Of a stretch of DNA of 19,291 nucleotides, positions 8,107-14,757 are shown piece by piece. The stretch is taken from NCBI GenBank assembly GCA_022712775.1, contig JAFLJZ010000013.1:1-19291 (forward strand), in the 5' to 3' direction. Source of the DNA: Sulfurimonas sp. Its GTDB lineage: Bacteria > Campylobacterota > Campylobacteria > Campylobacterales > Sulfurimonadaceae. The notes under the pieces were generated by a model. It saw nothing but the letters and a program-made list of their open reading frames with translations. It was not told the DNA's origin and searched no databases. The position numbers and the translations under genes are program-made. How positions within the stretch are numbered: position 1 is the stretch's first letter; the number at the start of each line of letters is the position of its first letter.

Positions 8107-8123
8107 AAGTAATCCTTAGTCCC

Positions 8124-8939
8124 TTATAGGAACTTTTTAATGTACTTTATTTGAGCATTTATCTCATTAGTGTCTTTCACATATGGTTTTAAAATATCTG
8201 CATACTTTCCATTATTAAGAATTTTAAGTAAACCTTTTTTTACAAGTTTTGCACTGTTTTTACCTTCAGGATGATTAGTATTAAAATATAATGAAATAGC
8301 TACTTTTTTACTACTTTGTCTCATGGTTTTAAAGTTATATTTATCGTCAGAAAAGTTTTTTTCTATATACCAACTTGTACTCTGCGTTGGAAGACTAATG
8401 AAATCTACATTCTCACTTTTAAGTTTTTTAAATAATGATAATGCTCTTCCTTTTTTAATATTAATGCCAAGATTCTTGTAAGTGTTAGTAGATTCACCTT
8501 TTGATGCTCCATACGTTAATCCATTAAGGCTTGAAAGTTCACCTTTATAGTTGATAATTTTTATGTGTTTAGATTTGTAGGAAACAAATTTTTCATTTGC
8601 TAAAAAAAGTGGTATCTCTATAAGTGATGTTTTATCCTGCGTGTTTAAACCAAGGTGGCGTCCCATAACTCCAAGAGCATTCTCTTGTGTTAAATAGTAC
8701 TTAAGTATGCTTTGTAGAGGTACTATAGTGATAAGAAGATTAATACCTTCCTCTTTTGCAATATGTTTGACAACCTCACTTAAAATTCCACCCTCTTTAA
8801 CATCAGTAGAGATAAATGGAGCTAGATCAAGGGCAAATATTTCCTGAGCGTCAGGTGAGATAAAACTTGAAGTGATACGTGGACCAGTAGCAAAAACTTC
8901 AATCGATAAAAATAATAAAAGTAAAATAAAAAATTTCAT
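8124..8939 (-). CDS. Second periplasmic solute-binding protein, divergent family 3 type
   Basis: A 271-residue secreted protein. The signal peptide is residues 1-18 (strongly hydrophobic, likely cut after VFA). The mature part has the family 3 plan: APFISTDVKEGGILSEVVKHIAKEEG near the start, a middle LSSLNGLTYGASKGEST, LFKKLKSENVDFISLP, and an end helix LLKILNNGKYADILKPYV. It is clearly diverged from its neighbour and is not a recent copy. The loop after the signal peptide lacks the usual aromatic residues of amino-acid binders, so the ligand may differ. Gaps are 17 nt to the next gene and 10 nt to the one before, placing it inside the operon. Like its neighbour, it has no transporter partner in the window. 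Confidence 0.8.
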   Translation of the reverse strand: MKFFILLLLFLSIEVFATGPRITSSFISPDAQEIFALDLAPFISTDVKEGGILSEVVKHIAKEEGINLLITIVPLQSILKYYLTQENALGVMGRHLGLNTQDKTSLIEIPLFLANEKFVSYKSKHIKIINYKGELSSLNGLTYGASKGESTNTYKNLGINIKKGRALSLFKKLKSENVDFISLPTQSTSWYIEKNFSDDKYNFKTMRQSSKKVAISLYFNTNHPEGKNSAKLVKKGLLKILNNGKYADILKPYVKDTNEINAQIKYIKKFL

Positions 8940-8949
8940 AATAGACTCC

Positions 8950-10257
8950 TTAATCTGAAATAGCCGAACCGGAGAGCACTAAGAGTTTGTCCCATAAACC
9001 AAAGTGCATTCCAAATGGTGATGTTTGACTCATAAATATAGTGATTTTTTCCTCTTTAGGGTCAATACTAAAACGAGTTGAATAAATTCCAGCCCATTCA
9101 AAAGTGCCAATATCACCACTATCTACATCATTTTCTCTATTTTGTTGTATCGCAAACCCAAGACCGAATTTCCAGCCCTTACTATGTAGGAATTTTGCAT
9201 CAAAATCACCTATATGATTTGTTGCAGTCATAAGTTCAACTGTTTTTCTACTCAGAAGCCTTACACCATCAAGCTCCCCGTTATTAAGAAGCATTTGTGA
9301 AAATCTATAATAATCATATACAGTAGATAATACACTCGCACCACCGGCTAAATATTTACCTTTTGTGTGAGCATCTGTTGGACATAGAGCTAAGTTATTA
9401 TTTATAAGCGGTTTATCTCCAGCTAATTCAAGTGAGCCTTTCCAGTCACTTAACCAAACGGCAGACAATCTATCTCTTTTATGTGCAGGAATGTAGAAAT
9501 GAGAATCTTTCATCTTCAGTGGATCAAAGATTCTCTTTTGCATAAATTTATCAAATTTCATTCCTGAGACTACTTCAACAAGATAGCCAGCTACATCACT
9601 TGCTAAACTATAGTCCCATAATTCACCAGGATGTTCGTATAGTGGCAGGCGTGCTAAACGTTTTACCATATCTCCTATCTCTTCATCTGGACGACAGAAC
9701 CCATCAGTAATATCAGCTTCTTTATATAAATCAACTAATAATTTACGTTTTTCATCTAAAAAAAAGTTAGCAGGAAAGAGATAAAGTAATCCAGATGTAT
9801 GACTTAGAAGGTCTCGTACTGTAACTTCACGTTTTACAGGGACTAATTTATAACCAAACTCAGAATCTTTGTCTATAAGCATAACTTTTTGGTTTTTAAA
9901 CTCTGGGATATATTTAGAAACAGGATCGGAAAGTAGTAGTTTACCTTCTTCATAAAGCAGCATAATAGAAACACTTGTGAGAGGTTTTGTCATAGAAACG
10001 ATACGAAATATTGTATTTTTTTTCATTTTTCTTGTCTCATCAGCTTTTCCAGAAGCTTTAAAGTAGGCTATTTCACCTTTTCTTGCAACAAGAACAACTG
10101 CACCAGCTATTTTCTTTTCTTTTATATGCGTATCAATGAGTGTATCTATATGCTTTAAACGTGTCTCAGAGAGACCAACTTTTTGAGGGTCATATTCATT
10201 TGCAAGTAAAGATGATGTAATTAAGGCGAGTACAATATATATGTAGAGGTTCTTCAT
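8950..10257 (-). CDS. Secreted serine hydrolase of the class C beta-lactamase / family VIII esterase type
   Basis: A 435-residue protein with a signal peptide (cut near LLA-N20), so periplasmic. The SxxK motif is SMTK (Ser88 nucleophile, Lys91), followed by DPVSKYIPEF and a VTVRDLLSHTSGL segment (146-157) typical of the family. The second motif reads DYSLASDVAGYL, with Tyr216; this YSx form is more like family VIII esterases (YSV/YSL) than true class C beta-lactamases (YxN). The third motif is near WAG (388-390) in place of KTG. An esterase or peptide hydrolase is therefore more likely than antibiotic resistance. It is the first gene of the six-gene run and follows a Fur-like box. Its link to sensing might be release of a ligand for the binding proteins, which is inference. 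Confidence 0.88.
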   Translation of the reverse strand: MKNLYIYIVLALITSSLLANEYDPQKVGLSETRLKHIDTLIDTHIKEKKIAGAVVLVARKGEIAYFKASGKADETRKMKKNTIFRIVSMTKPLTSVSIMLLYEEGKLLLSDPVSKYIPEFKNQKVMLIDKDSEFGYKLVPVKREVTVRDLLSHTSGLLYLFPANFFLDEKRKLLVDLYKEADITDGFCRPDEEIGDMVKRLARLPLYEHPGELWDYSLASDVAGYLVEVVSGMKFDKFMQKRIFDPLKMKDSHFYIPAHKRDRLSAVWLSDWKGSLELAGDKPLINNNLALCPTDAHTKGKYLAGGASVLSTVYDYYRFSQMLLNNGELDGVRLLSRKTVELMTATNHIGDFDAKFLHSKGWKFGLGFAIQQNRENDVDSGDIGTFEWAGIYSTRFSIDPKEEKITIFMSQTSPFGMHFGLWDKLLVLSGSAISD

Positions 10258-10295
10258 AGAAAACTCCTAAATTATGTCTTAATACTATCTTGCCG

Positions 10296-10310
10296 TGATA
10301 ATCATTAATA
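10296..10310 (-). promoter_or_regulatory. Candidate Fur box upstream of the serine hydrolase/sensor operon
   Basis: On the plus strand the site reads TGATAAT-C-ATTAATA, which matches 12 of 14 positions of the 7-1-7 Fur pattern TGATAAT-N-ATTATCA and equally the AT-rich Helicobacter form TAATAAT-N-ATTATTA. It lies 38 nt before the ATG at 10257, a place where a bound repressor would block the minus-strand promoter. The opposing gene starts 118 nt away and has its own -10 box. The region is AT-rich, so a chance match is possible. Confidence 0.5.
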
Positions 10311-10315
10311 GTTGC

Positions 10316-10327
10316 TTATGCACATAA
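10316..10327. promoter_or_regulatory. Short palindrome TTATG-CA-CATAA, possible operator
   Basis: A perfect 5-bp inverted repeat with a 2-nt spacer lies 6 nt beyond the Fur-like box, in the divergent intergenic region 10258-10427. No regulator family is recognised. It could be a second operator for the minus-strand operon or chance. Confidence 0.25.
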
Positions 10328-10394
10328 TTACTATAAATTATCTTAAATATATAAACTTATTTATCACATTGAGATTATTTTTTTAATATTTTGC

Positions 10395-10400
10395 TATAAT
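10395..10400 (+). promoter_or_regulatory. Extended -10 promoter box for the ferredoxin-panD-ybaB-PDZ run
   Basis: TATAAT preceded by TGC gives TGnTATAAT, after a T-rich stretch that takes the place of a -35 box, as is usual in Campylobacterota. It lies 28 nt before ATG 10428, where AAGGA (10417-10421) forms the ribosome site. Confidence 0.8.
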
Positions 10401-10427
10401 TGCACAAAAAAAAATCAAGGAAATTTT

Positions 10428-10802
10428 ATGGGAATCCCTCAACCAACATTTTATATATTTAAATGTGAGCAATCATCTCCTCCAGGTATGCCAAAACCAT
10501 CATGTGTAACTGAAGCTACAAAAGGTCTTTTTCAATACACAGCACAGAAACTAATGCAAGAAGGTATAATGATGGGAACACCAATCATTCGTACTTCATG
10601 TATGAATAGATGTTCATCAGGTCCAATTATGTTAGTTGAACCAGGTCATACTATGTATGTAGGTCTCAATGAAGAAAAAATTGATAGAATTATTGCAGAG
10701 CACCTTATTGGTGGAAATATAGTTGAAGAGTATGTAATTGATGCTGAGCTTTGGGATGCACCAATGCCTATAGCTGATATACGCAAGCAAATGGGTAAAT
10801 AG
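10428..10802 (+). CDS. Thioredoxin-like [2Fe-2S] ferredoxin
   Basis: A 124-residue cytosolic protein. Four cysteines, Cys13, Cys26, Cys58 and Cys62, give the spacing C-x12-C-x31-C-x3-C, which is that of the thioredoxin-like [2Fe-2S] ferredoxins related to the NuoE C-terminal domain. Motifs are IFKCEQ, then SC before a helix, then [19 protein letters not shown]; the strand after the last cysteine ([18 protein letters not shown]) also matches. Such proteins carry single electrons, but the partner is unknown here. The start has a good ribosome site and an extended -10 promoter. The panD ribosome site (AGGAAG) overlaps this gene's stop codon, so the two are co-expressed. Whether it works with the downstream enzymes is not known. 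Confidence 0.88.
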   Translation: MGIPQPTFYIFKCEQSSPPGMPKPSCVTEATKGLFQYTAQKLMQEGIMMGTPIIRTSCMNRCSSGPIMLVEPGHTMYVGLNEEKIDRIIAEHLIGGNIVEEYVIDAELWDAPMPIADIRKQMGK

Positions 10803-10810
10803 GAAGACTT

Positions 10811-11176
10811 ATGTTAATTGATATGTTGTACAGCAAAATCCATCGTGCTACCGTAACAGATGCTAACTTAAATTATGTTGGTTCTATTACTATAGATGAG
10901 GAGCTTTTAGAAGCTGCTAAGATGCGAGTTGGACAAAAAGTTGAGATACTAAATATAAACAATGGTGAGCGTTTTAGTACATACATTATTTTAGGTGAAC
11001 GTGGTAAACGTGATATCTGTTTAAATGGTGCAGCAGCTAGAAAAGTACATCCTGGTGATAAAATAATTATTGTTGCATATGCAACATATAATGAAAAAGA
11101 ACTTGAGACGTACCAACCAAAGGTCGTTATTTTAGATGATAAAAACGATATAGAAACTATAGCGGATAGTATATAA
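10811..11176 (+). CDS. panD: Aspartate 1-decarboxylase proenzyme
   Basis: It makes beta-alanine from L-aspartate for pantothenate and CoA synthesis. The 121-residue chain starts [16 protein letters not shown], with the self-cleavage site Gly24-Ser25 inside NYVGSITID, so Ser25 becomes the pyruvoyl group. The substrate-binding Lys9 and the [11 protein letters not shown] and [19 protein letters not shown] segments are present, and the length is normal for the family. The ATG at 10811 has AGGAAG at 10801-10806, overlapping the previous stop. No panB, panC or maturation factor PanM is in the window; PanM is found mainly in enterobacteria, and this longer form normally cleaves itself. Confidence 0.97.
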   Translation: MLIDMLYSKIHRATVTDANLNYVGSITIDEELLEAAKMRVGQKVEILNINNGERFSTYIILGERGKRDICLNGAAARKVHPGDKIIIVAYATYNEKELETYQPKVVILDDKNDIETIADSI

Positions 11177-11179
11177 ATT

Positions 11180-11503
11180 ATGTTTGACATGGGTGATATG
11201 AGTAAAATGCTTGAAGGTATGCAAGAAAATGCACAAAAACTTCAAACAGAGTTGGAATCAAAAACCTTTAGTGTAAAAACTGGTGGTGGGATGGTTGAGC
11301 TTAGCGTAAATGGTAAAGGAGAGGTGATTGACTTAAATGTCGATGATTCTCTCCTAAGTGACAAAGCATCTCTAGAAATTATGCTCATAGGTGCCATAAA
11401 TGATGCAAACAAAATGGTTTTAGATAACCAAAAAAATTCAGCAATGAATATGCTTGGCGGAATGAATGGTATGGGTGGCATGAACCCTTTTGGAGCAAAA
11501 TAA
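11180..11503 (+). CDS. ybaB: YbaB/EbfC-family nucleoid-associated protein
   Basis: A 107-residue dimeric DNA-binding protein of the bacterial nucleoid. It shows the family plan: a helix MSKMLEGMQENAQKLQTEL, a beta sheet with GGGMVELSVNGKGEVIDLNVD (about 37-57), then a helix with the conserved AINDANKMVLDNQK stretch. A Met/Gly-rich tail (NMLGGMNGMGGMNPFG) is common in these proteins. It starts 3 nt after the panD stop and ends directly at the start of the PDZ gene. As I recall, panD and ybaB are also neighbours in H. pylori (HP0034, HP0035). Confidence 0.95.
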   Translation: MFDMGDMSKMLEGMQENAQKLQTELESKTFSVKTGGGMVELSVNGKGEVIDLNVDDSLLSDKASLEIMLIGAINDANKMVLDNQKNSAMNMLGGMNGMGGMNPFGAK

Positions 11504-12490
11504 ATGTTAAGAGTTTTTGTAGCTCTTACCTTTTTTCTTCTTTTTAATCTTTATGCGTGTGAGGGTGGCTATAACTCTTGTATCAAGAAAATAAAACATT
11601 CAAAATCTATTCAAAACAAAACACTTCAAATTCCACTATCAAAATATAAACGGCTTGTTTTTTCGCGTACAAAACCCAAGGGTAAGATTCTAAAACATGA
11701 TCCATTTCTTTCTCTTTATATAGTTAAAGATACTAAAGGTTTTGCATATCCATTTAAAATAAATATGCAATACCCTTCAGGCATAGCTATGGTAACGAAT
11801 ACATCTGCAAAAGAAGTTAGAATTACCTCAAGACAAATCGGCTTAAACCAGTTCGCAAAAATAAATACAAAGCTAAAAGTTCCTGCACTTCTTACAAATA
11901 GTTGTTGTTCCTTAGAGGGAATCGTGACATGGCGAGGAATCATAGAAAAAGTATATATTAAAAGGTTTATAAGTAAAAAAGATATTCGTTACGCAGATAT
12001 TGGAATACGAGTTAAAGATACTAAAAAAGGTATTGAAGTAGTTTCTTACGACCCATTTATGAAAAATAATCCTTTTAAAAAAGGTGACTATATTTTAGCT
12101 TTTGATGGTCGTAAAATTAAGTATAGTTCAACTCTTATGCAAAGAATACTTTTTTCAAGAATCGGAACGATGCATAATGTTAAAGTACGAAGAAACTCTA
12201 AGGTGATTAACATAAAGGTGAGAGGTCAAAAAAGACTAAGTGGTGGTTATAAGATTGAAACATATCTTGAGCAGTACGGACTTACTTTTGATAAAAATCT
12301 TTACATCATAAAAATTGATAGAAGCAAAAAGTTTTATGGACTGAAGCTTGGTGACCAGCTTTTAAAGGTAAATACACACAGAGTAAAAAAACAAGAAGAT
12401 GTAATGAAGTATATTTCAGATTTTAAATTTCACCCAAGACTTCTTTTACAAAGAAATGGAAATTTCCAGTTCTTTGTAAATATGGATTAA
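11504..12490 (+). CDS. Secreted protein with two PDZ-like domains
   Basis: A 328-residue envelope protein. The first 18 residues form a signal peptide. LYAC (16-19) could be a lipobox, though Tyr at -2 is unusual, so it may be either a lipoprotein or a soluble periplasmic protein. Cys19, Cys26, Cys134 and Cys135 could form disulfides. The N-terminal part (about 40-150) is beta-rich and unassigned. PDZ-like domain 1 spans about 165-240, with the NPFKKGDYILAFDGRKI loop and strand; a second, weaker one spans about 255-322 (FYGLKLGDQLLKVNTHRV). There is no protease domain, so binding of peptide C-termini or scaffolding is likelier than cleavage. It abuts the ybaB stop codon. C. jejuni has a similar periplasmic protein gene beside ybaB. 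Confidence 0.85.
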   Translation: MLRVFVALTFFLLFNLYACEGGYNSCIKKIKHSKSIQNKTLQIPLSKYKRLVFSRTKPKGKILKHDPFLSLYIVKDTKGFAYPFKINMQYPSGIAMVTNTSAKEVRITSRQIGLNQFAKINTKLKVPALLTNSCCSLEGIVTWRGIIEKVYIKRFISKKDIRYADIGIRVKDTKKGIEVVSYDPFMKNNPFKKGDYILAFDGRKIKYSSTLMQRILFSRIGTMHNVKVRRNSKVINIKVRGQKRLSGGYKIETYLEQYGLTFDKNLYIIKIDRSKKFYGLKLGDQLLKVNTHRVKKQEDVMKYISDFKFHPRLLLQRNGNFQFFVNMD

Positions 12491-12524
12491 AAGTATTAGA
12501 CTTGAGGTTGTCATATACTTTTAA
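12487..12524 (+). terminator. Hairpin after the PDZ gene, possible two-way terminator
   Basis: TTAAAAGTAT (12487-12496) pairs perfectly with ATACTTTTAA (12515-12524) around an 18-nt loop. The stem takes in the PDZ stop codon, lies between convergent genes and is rich in A and T. No clean T-run follows on either strand, so termination would be weak. Confidence 0.4.
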
Positions 12525-12533
12525 AGAGTTATT

Positions 12534-12929
12534 TTAGCAAGTACCTAAACTAGGAGTATGTCTAAAGTTTGAGTATTTTGTTGCAACTTTACTTGTTCGA
12601 GCTGCCCCAAATATTGCCACCATAAAGATTACTAAAAATGAATATGAATACGGTATATCCATTAGATAAGATGCACCTAACATCACCAAGAGTGGAATAA
12701 GTACAAAGAATATACCAATAACACTTTTTAGTTTTAGTTTAATATTTTTTTCAAAAGCCGAGCTTCTGTAATTAATATTAACAAATGGATCAAATTCTAA
12801 GTTTTTCAACTCTTGAATTAAATCAACTTTAAGACCTTTTTCTTTGTAGTTTGTTTCTAAACTTTCAAAGATAGTCTTTATGTTTGTACAGATAAAATTA
12901 TCTGTTTGCCTTAAGAAAAAATTGAACAT
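12534..12929 (-). CDS. Small inner-membrane protein of unknown function
   Basis: 131 residues, not recognised. The first 65 are soluble and helical (RQTDNFICTNIKTIFESLETNYKE, then LKVDLIQELKNLEFDPFV), followed by two membrane segments at about 69-89 and 95-112 and a short basic tail (RTSKVATKYSNFRH). By charge, both ends should face the cytosol. The start ATG 12929 has GAGG at 12934-12937 and a good extended -10 box at 12959-12964, so it is probably a real single-gene unit. Nothing in its neighbours (the PDZ gene and the molybdenum cofactor operon) points to a role. Confidence 0.7.
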   Translation of the reverse strand: MFNFFLRQTDNFICTNIKTIFESLETNYKEKGLKVDLIQELKNLEFDPFVNINYRSSAFEKNIKLKLKSVIGIFFVLIPLLVMLGASYLMDIPYSYSFLVIFMVAIFGAARTSKVATKYSNFRHTPSLGTC

Positions 12930-12958
12930 AATGCCTCACTTATATTTAATATAATCAT

Positions 12959-12964
12959 ATTATA
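12959..12964 (-). promoter_or_regulatory. Extended -10 promoter box for the small membrane protein gene
   Basis: Read on the minus strand it is TGG-TATAAT, a perfect extended -10, 29 nt upstream of the ATG at 12929. Confidence 0.75.
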
Positions 12965-13004
12965 CCATAGTGTGGCTTATAAAGAGAATTTACATTCAAT
13001 CAGA

Positions 13005-13544
13005 CTAAGCTACATTTAAAGCTAACTGCGCCATTTTCTCAATCGTTTCTTGTGTATTATCTGATTCTAGAGACTTCTTTAGCTCATTTATAAAATACTC
13101 TTTTGTTCTCTCATCTGCTATATTAAAAGTTCCAAGGGTCCATTCAAGATTCACCTCTACTTTTTGATTGTCTTTAGTGAGAGAAAAAAAACGATAAAGA
13201 TTGATGTCCGTTTGAGACAAAACTTGAAATACACCAGTATAAAAATCAGATACTTCATAAGAAATAAGCTCTTCTATAACTGTAGTTGGAACTTGTGTGT
13301 CACTATCACCCAGTGCTGAACTTCCCATTATTAGAGAATTTCCAAGAAGAAGTTGCTCCCCTATAAAAAAAGGTATCTTATCCTCTTGGAGAGCATTTGC
13401 ATCTGTATAAATAGTATGATCTTTTAAGCTTGTAAGCTCATCTATGAGAATTGAGCTAAAAAATGTATAAACAGTATTTGCTTGCATCTCAATATCTATA
13501 TTTTCAATACTCTGTGTACTTGGATTAATTGAAATAGCCTGCAT
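13005..13544 (-). CDS. Unknown cytosolic protein, last gene of the molybdenum cofactor operon
   Basis: A 179-residue acidic protein with no signal peptide or membrane segment. The first 95 residues read like a small beta-rich fold: ISINPSTQSIENIDIEM, a YTFFSSILIDELTSL helix, then IYTDANALQ and LLLGNSLIMGSSALGDSD. This layout faintly recalls the DUF3846 family, but I would not assign it. The rest holds helices and ends in a long one (TKEYFINELKKSLESDNTQETIEKMAQLALNVA). Its start codon overlaps the moeA stop (TAATG), so translation is coupled to moeA. That points to a role near molybdenum cofactor insertion or use, or to simple hitch-hiking. No catalytic motif is visible. Confidence 0.75.
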   Translation of the reverse strand: MQAISINPSTQSIENIDIEMQANTVYTFFSSILIDELTSLKDHTIYTDANALQEDKIPFFIGEQLLLGNSLIMGSSALGDSDTQVPTTVIEELISYEVSDFYTGVFQVLSQTDINLYRFFSLTKDNQKVEVNLEWTLGTFNIADERTKEYFINELKKSLESDNTQETIEKMAQLALNVA

Positions 13545-14755
13545 TAAAAATTCTCAAGTAAAATTACATTTACACAGGTTCCCTTTTCAAGGTTTTTATC
13601 TTCCTCCCCGCTTATCATTAAGGCACTATTATTAAGCATATTTGTTAAAATCGCAGAACTTCCAACTTTTTTACCATAGAAGTTAACAAAATATTCTCCA
13701 TCTTCTATAGAAATATTACACGCAGTAAATTCTGTAAAACGACTACGCTTTGTAAAGTTTTCACTTAATTTTGCTTCAACCATTGTAAATGGATTATCTC
13801 TGCCTAGCATTTTACCAATGAGAGGAAGACCATAAAGCATTCCAGTAACAGTAGAAGAATAAGCAAAACCTGGAAGAGCAAGGATAAACTTATTATCTCT
13901 TTGAGCTACCATGATATGACGACCTGGTTTAATCCCAACACCTTTAAAAATAACCTCTGCACCTAAACGAGGTACGATGTCTTTTACAAAATCATAATCA
14001 CCAACGCTTACCCCACCCGTACTTACAAGTATATCAGCAGAGCAAAGAGCATTTTCAAAAGTTTTCATGATAGAATCTTTGTCATCACCAACCGTTCCAA
14101 GTTGTATAACTTCAGCGCCAGCTTGCTCAAAAAGTGCAGCGAGGGTATAGTTGTTAGAACTTCGGATTTGAGCAGGGTTATCACTTGCCTCTCCGAGGTC
14201 AAGAATCTCACTTCCAGTTGCGATGACAGCAACCCTAGGTTTAACAGTTACATTTACCATAACAGTATTGAGTCCTGCCATTACACCTATTTCTGCGAAG
14301 CCAATCTTCGTGCCTTTTTTTATAAGAACATCACCAGACTTATATCCTTCACCAATTGGACGAACAGAAAAACCTAAAGGTACTTTCTCATCTATAGTGA
14401 TTGTGTTACCGTTAACACTTACATTTTCTATTTGTATAAGTGTATCGGCACCTTGTGGCATTTTAGAACCTGTAAATGTTTTGATACATGTACCTTGTGT
14501 TACTGTTCTTTGCTCATCATTTCCAGCTGGGTTAAAACCCAAGACTTCTATATTCTCTGAATCCAAGTCAGCATGAATTACAGCGTAACCATCCATAGAA
14601 GCCGTTGGAAATTGTGGGTCATTATAAACTGCCACAATATCTTTAGCCAAGATTCTACCAAGTGATGAACTCAGAGGTACATTTTCATTTTTAGTAGAGT
14701 TAACTTCGAGTAAATCTAACATATTTTGACTTACTTCGTATGATAATAAATCCAT
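13544..14755 (-). CDS. moeA: Molybdopterin molybdenumtransferase
   Basis: It inserts molybdenum into adenylylated molybdopterin in the cytosol. The 403 residues follow the MoeA plan: FPTASMDGYAV (49-59), GADTLIQIENV (102-112), the MoCF-like core PRVAVIATGSEIL (173-185), STGGVSVGDYDFVKD (245-259) with the conserved acidic residues, and GVGIKPGRHIMVA (272-284). The usual LPGNPVS loop is altered to LPGFAYSS (294-301), losing the second proline of the P-x-x-P pair. The C-terminal domain (about 322-403) is present. It starts 2 nt after the moaE stop and overlaps the next gene at its own stop, so it lies mid-operon. Confidence 0.94.
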   Translation of the reverse strand: MDLLSYEVSQNMLDLLEVNSTKNENVPLSSSLGRILAKDIVAVYNDPQFPTASMDGYAVIHADLDSENIEVLGFNPAGNDEQRTVTQGTCIKTFTGSKMPQGADTLIQIENVSVNGNTITIDEKVPLGFSVRPIGEGYKSGDVLIKKGTKIGFAEIGVMAGLNTVMVNVTVKPRVAVIATGSEILDLGEASDNPAQIRSSNNYTLAALFEQAGAEVIQLGTVGDDKDSIMKTFENALCSADILVSTGGVSVGDYDFVKDIVPRLGAEVIFKGVGIKPGRHIMVAQRDNKFILALPGFAYSSTVTGMLYGLPLIGKMLGRDNPFTMVEAKLSENFTKRSRFTEFTACNISIEDGEYFVNFYGKKVGSSAILTNMLNNSALMISGEEDKNLEKGTCVNVILLENF

Positions 14756-14757
14756 AA

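Noticed and set aside
7297..8939. Reading the two solute-binding genes as part of an ABC transporter operon
   Set aside because: No permease or ATPase gene lies anywhere in the window; the flanking genes are a hydrolase and a kinase.
8950..10257. Calling the serine hydrolase an antibiotic-resistance beta-lactamase
   Set aside because: The second and third motifs (YSL, WAG) fit esterase-type relatives better than class C enzymes, and the context is signalling.
10873..11190. Minus-strand open frame opposite panD
   Set aside because: A shadow of panD codon structure; panD has all family motifs.
14102..14576. Plus-strand open frames opposite moeA
   Set aside because: Both lie fully inside moeA and read as hydrophobic or Thr/Pro-rich shadows without ribosome sites.
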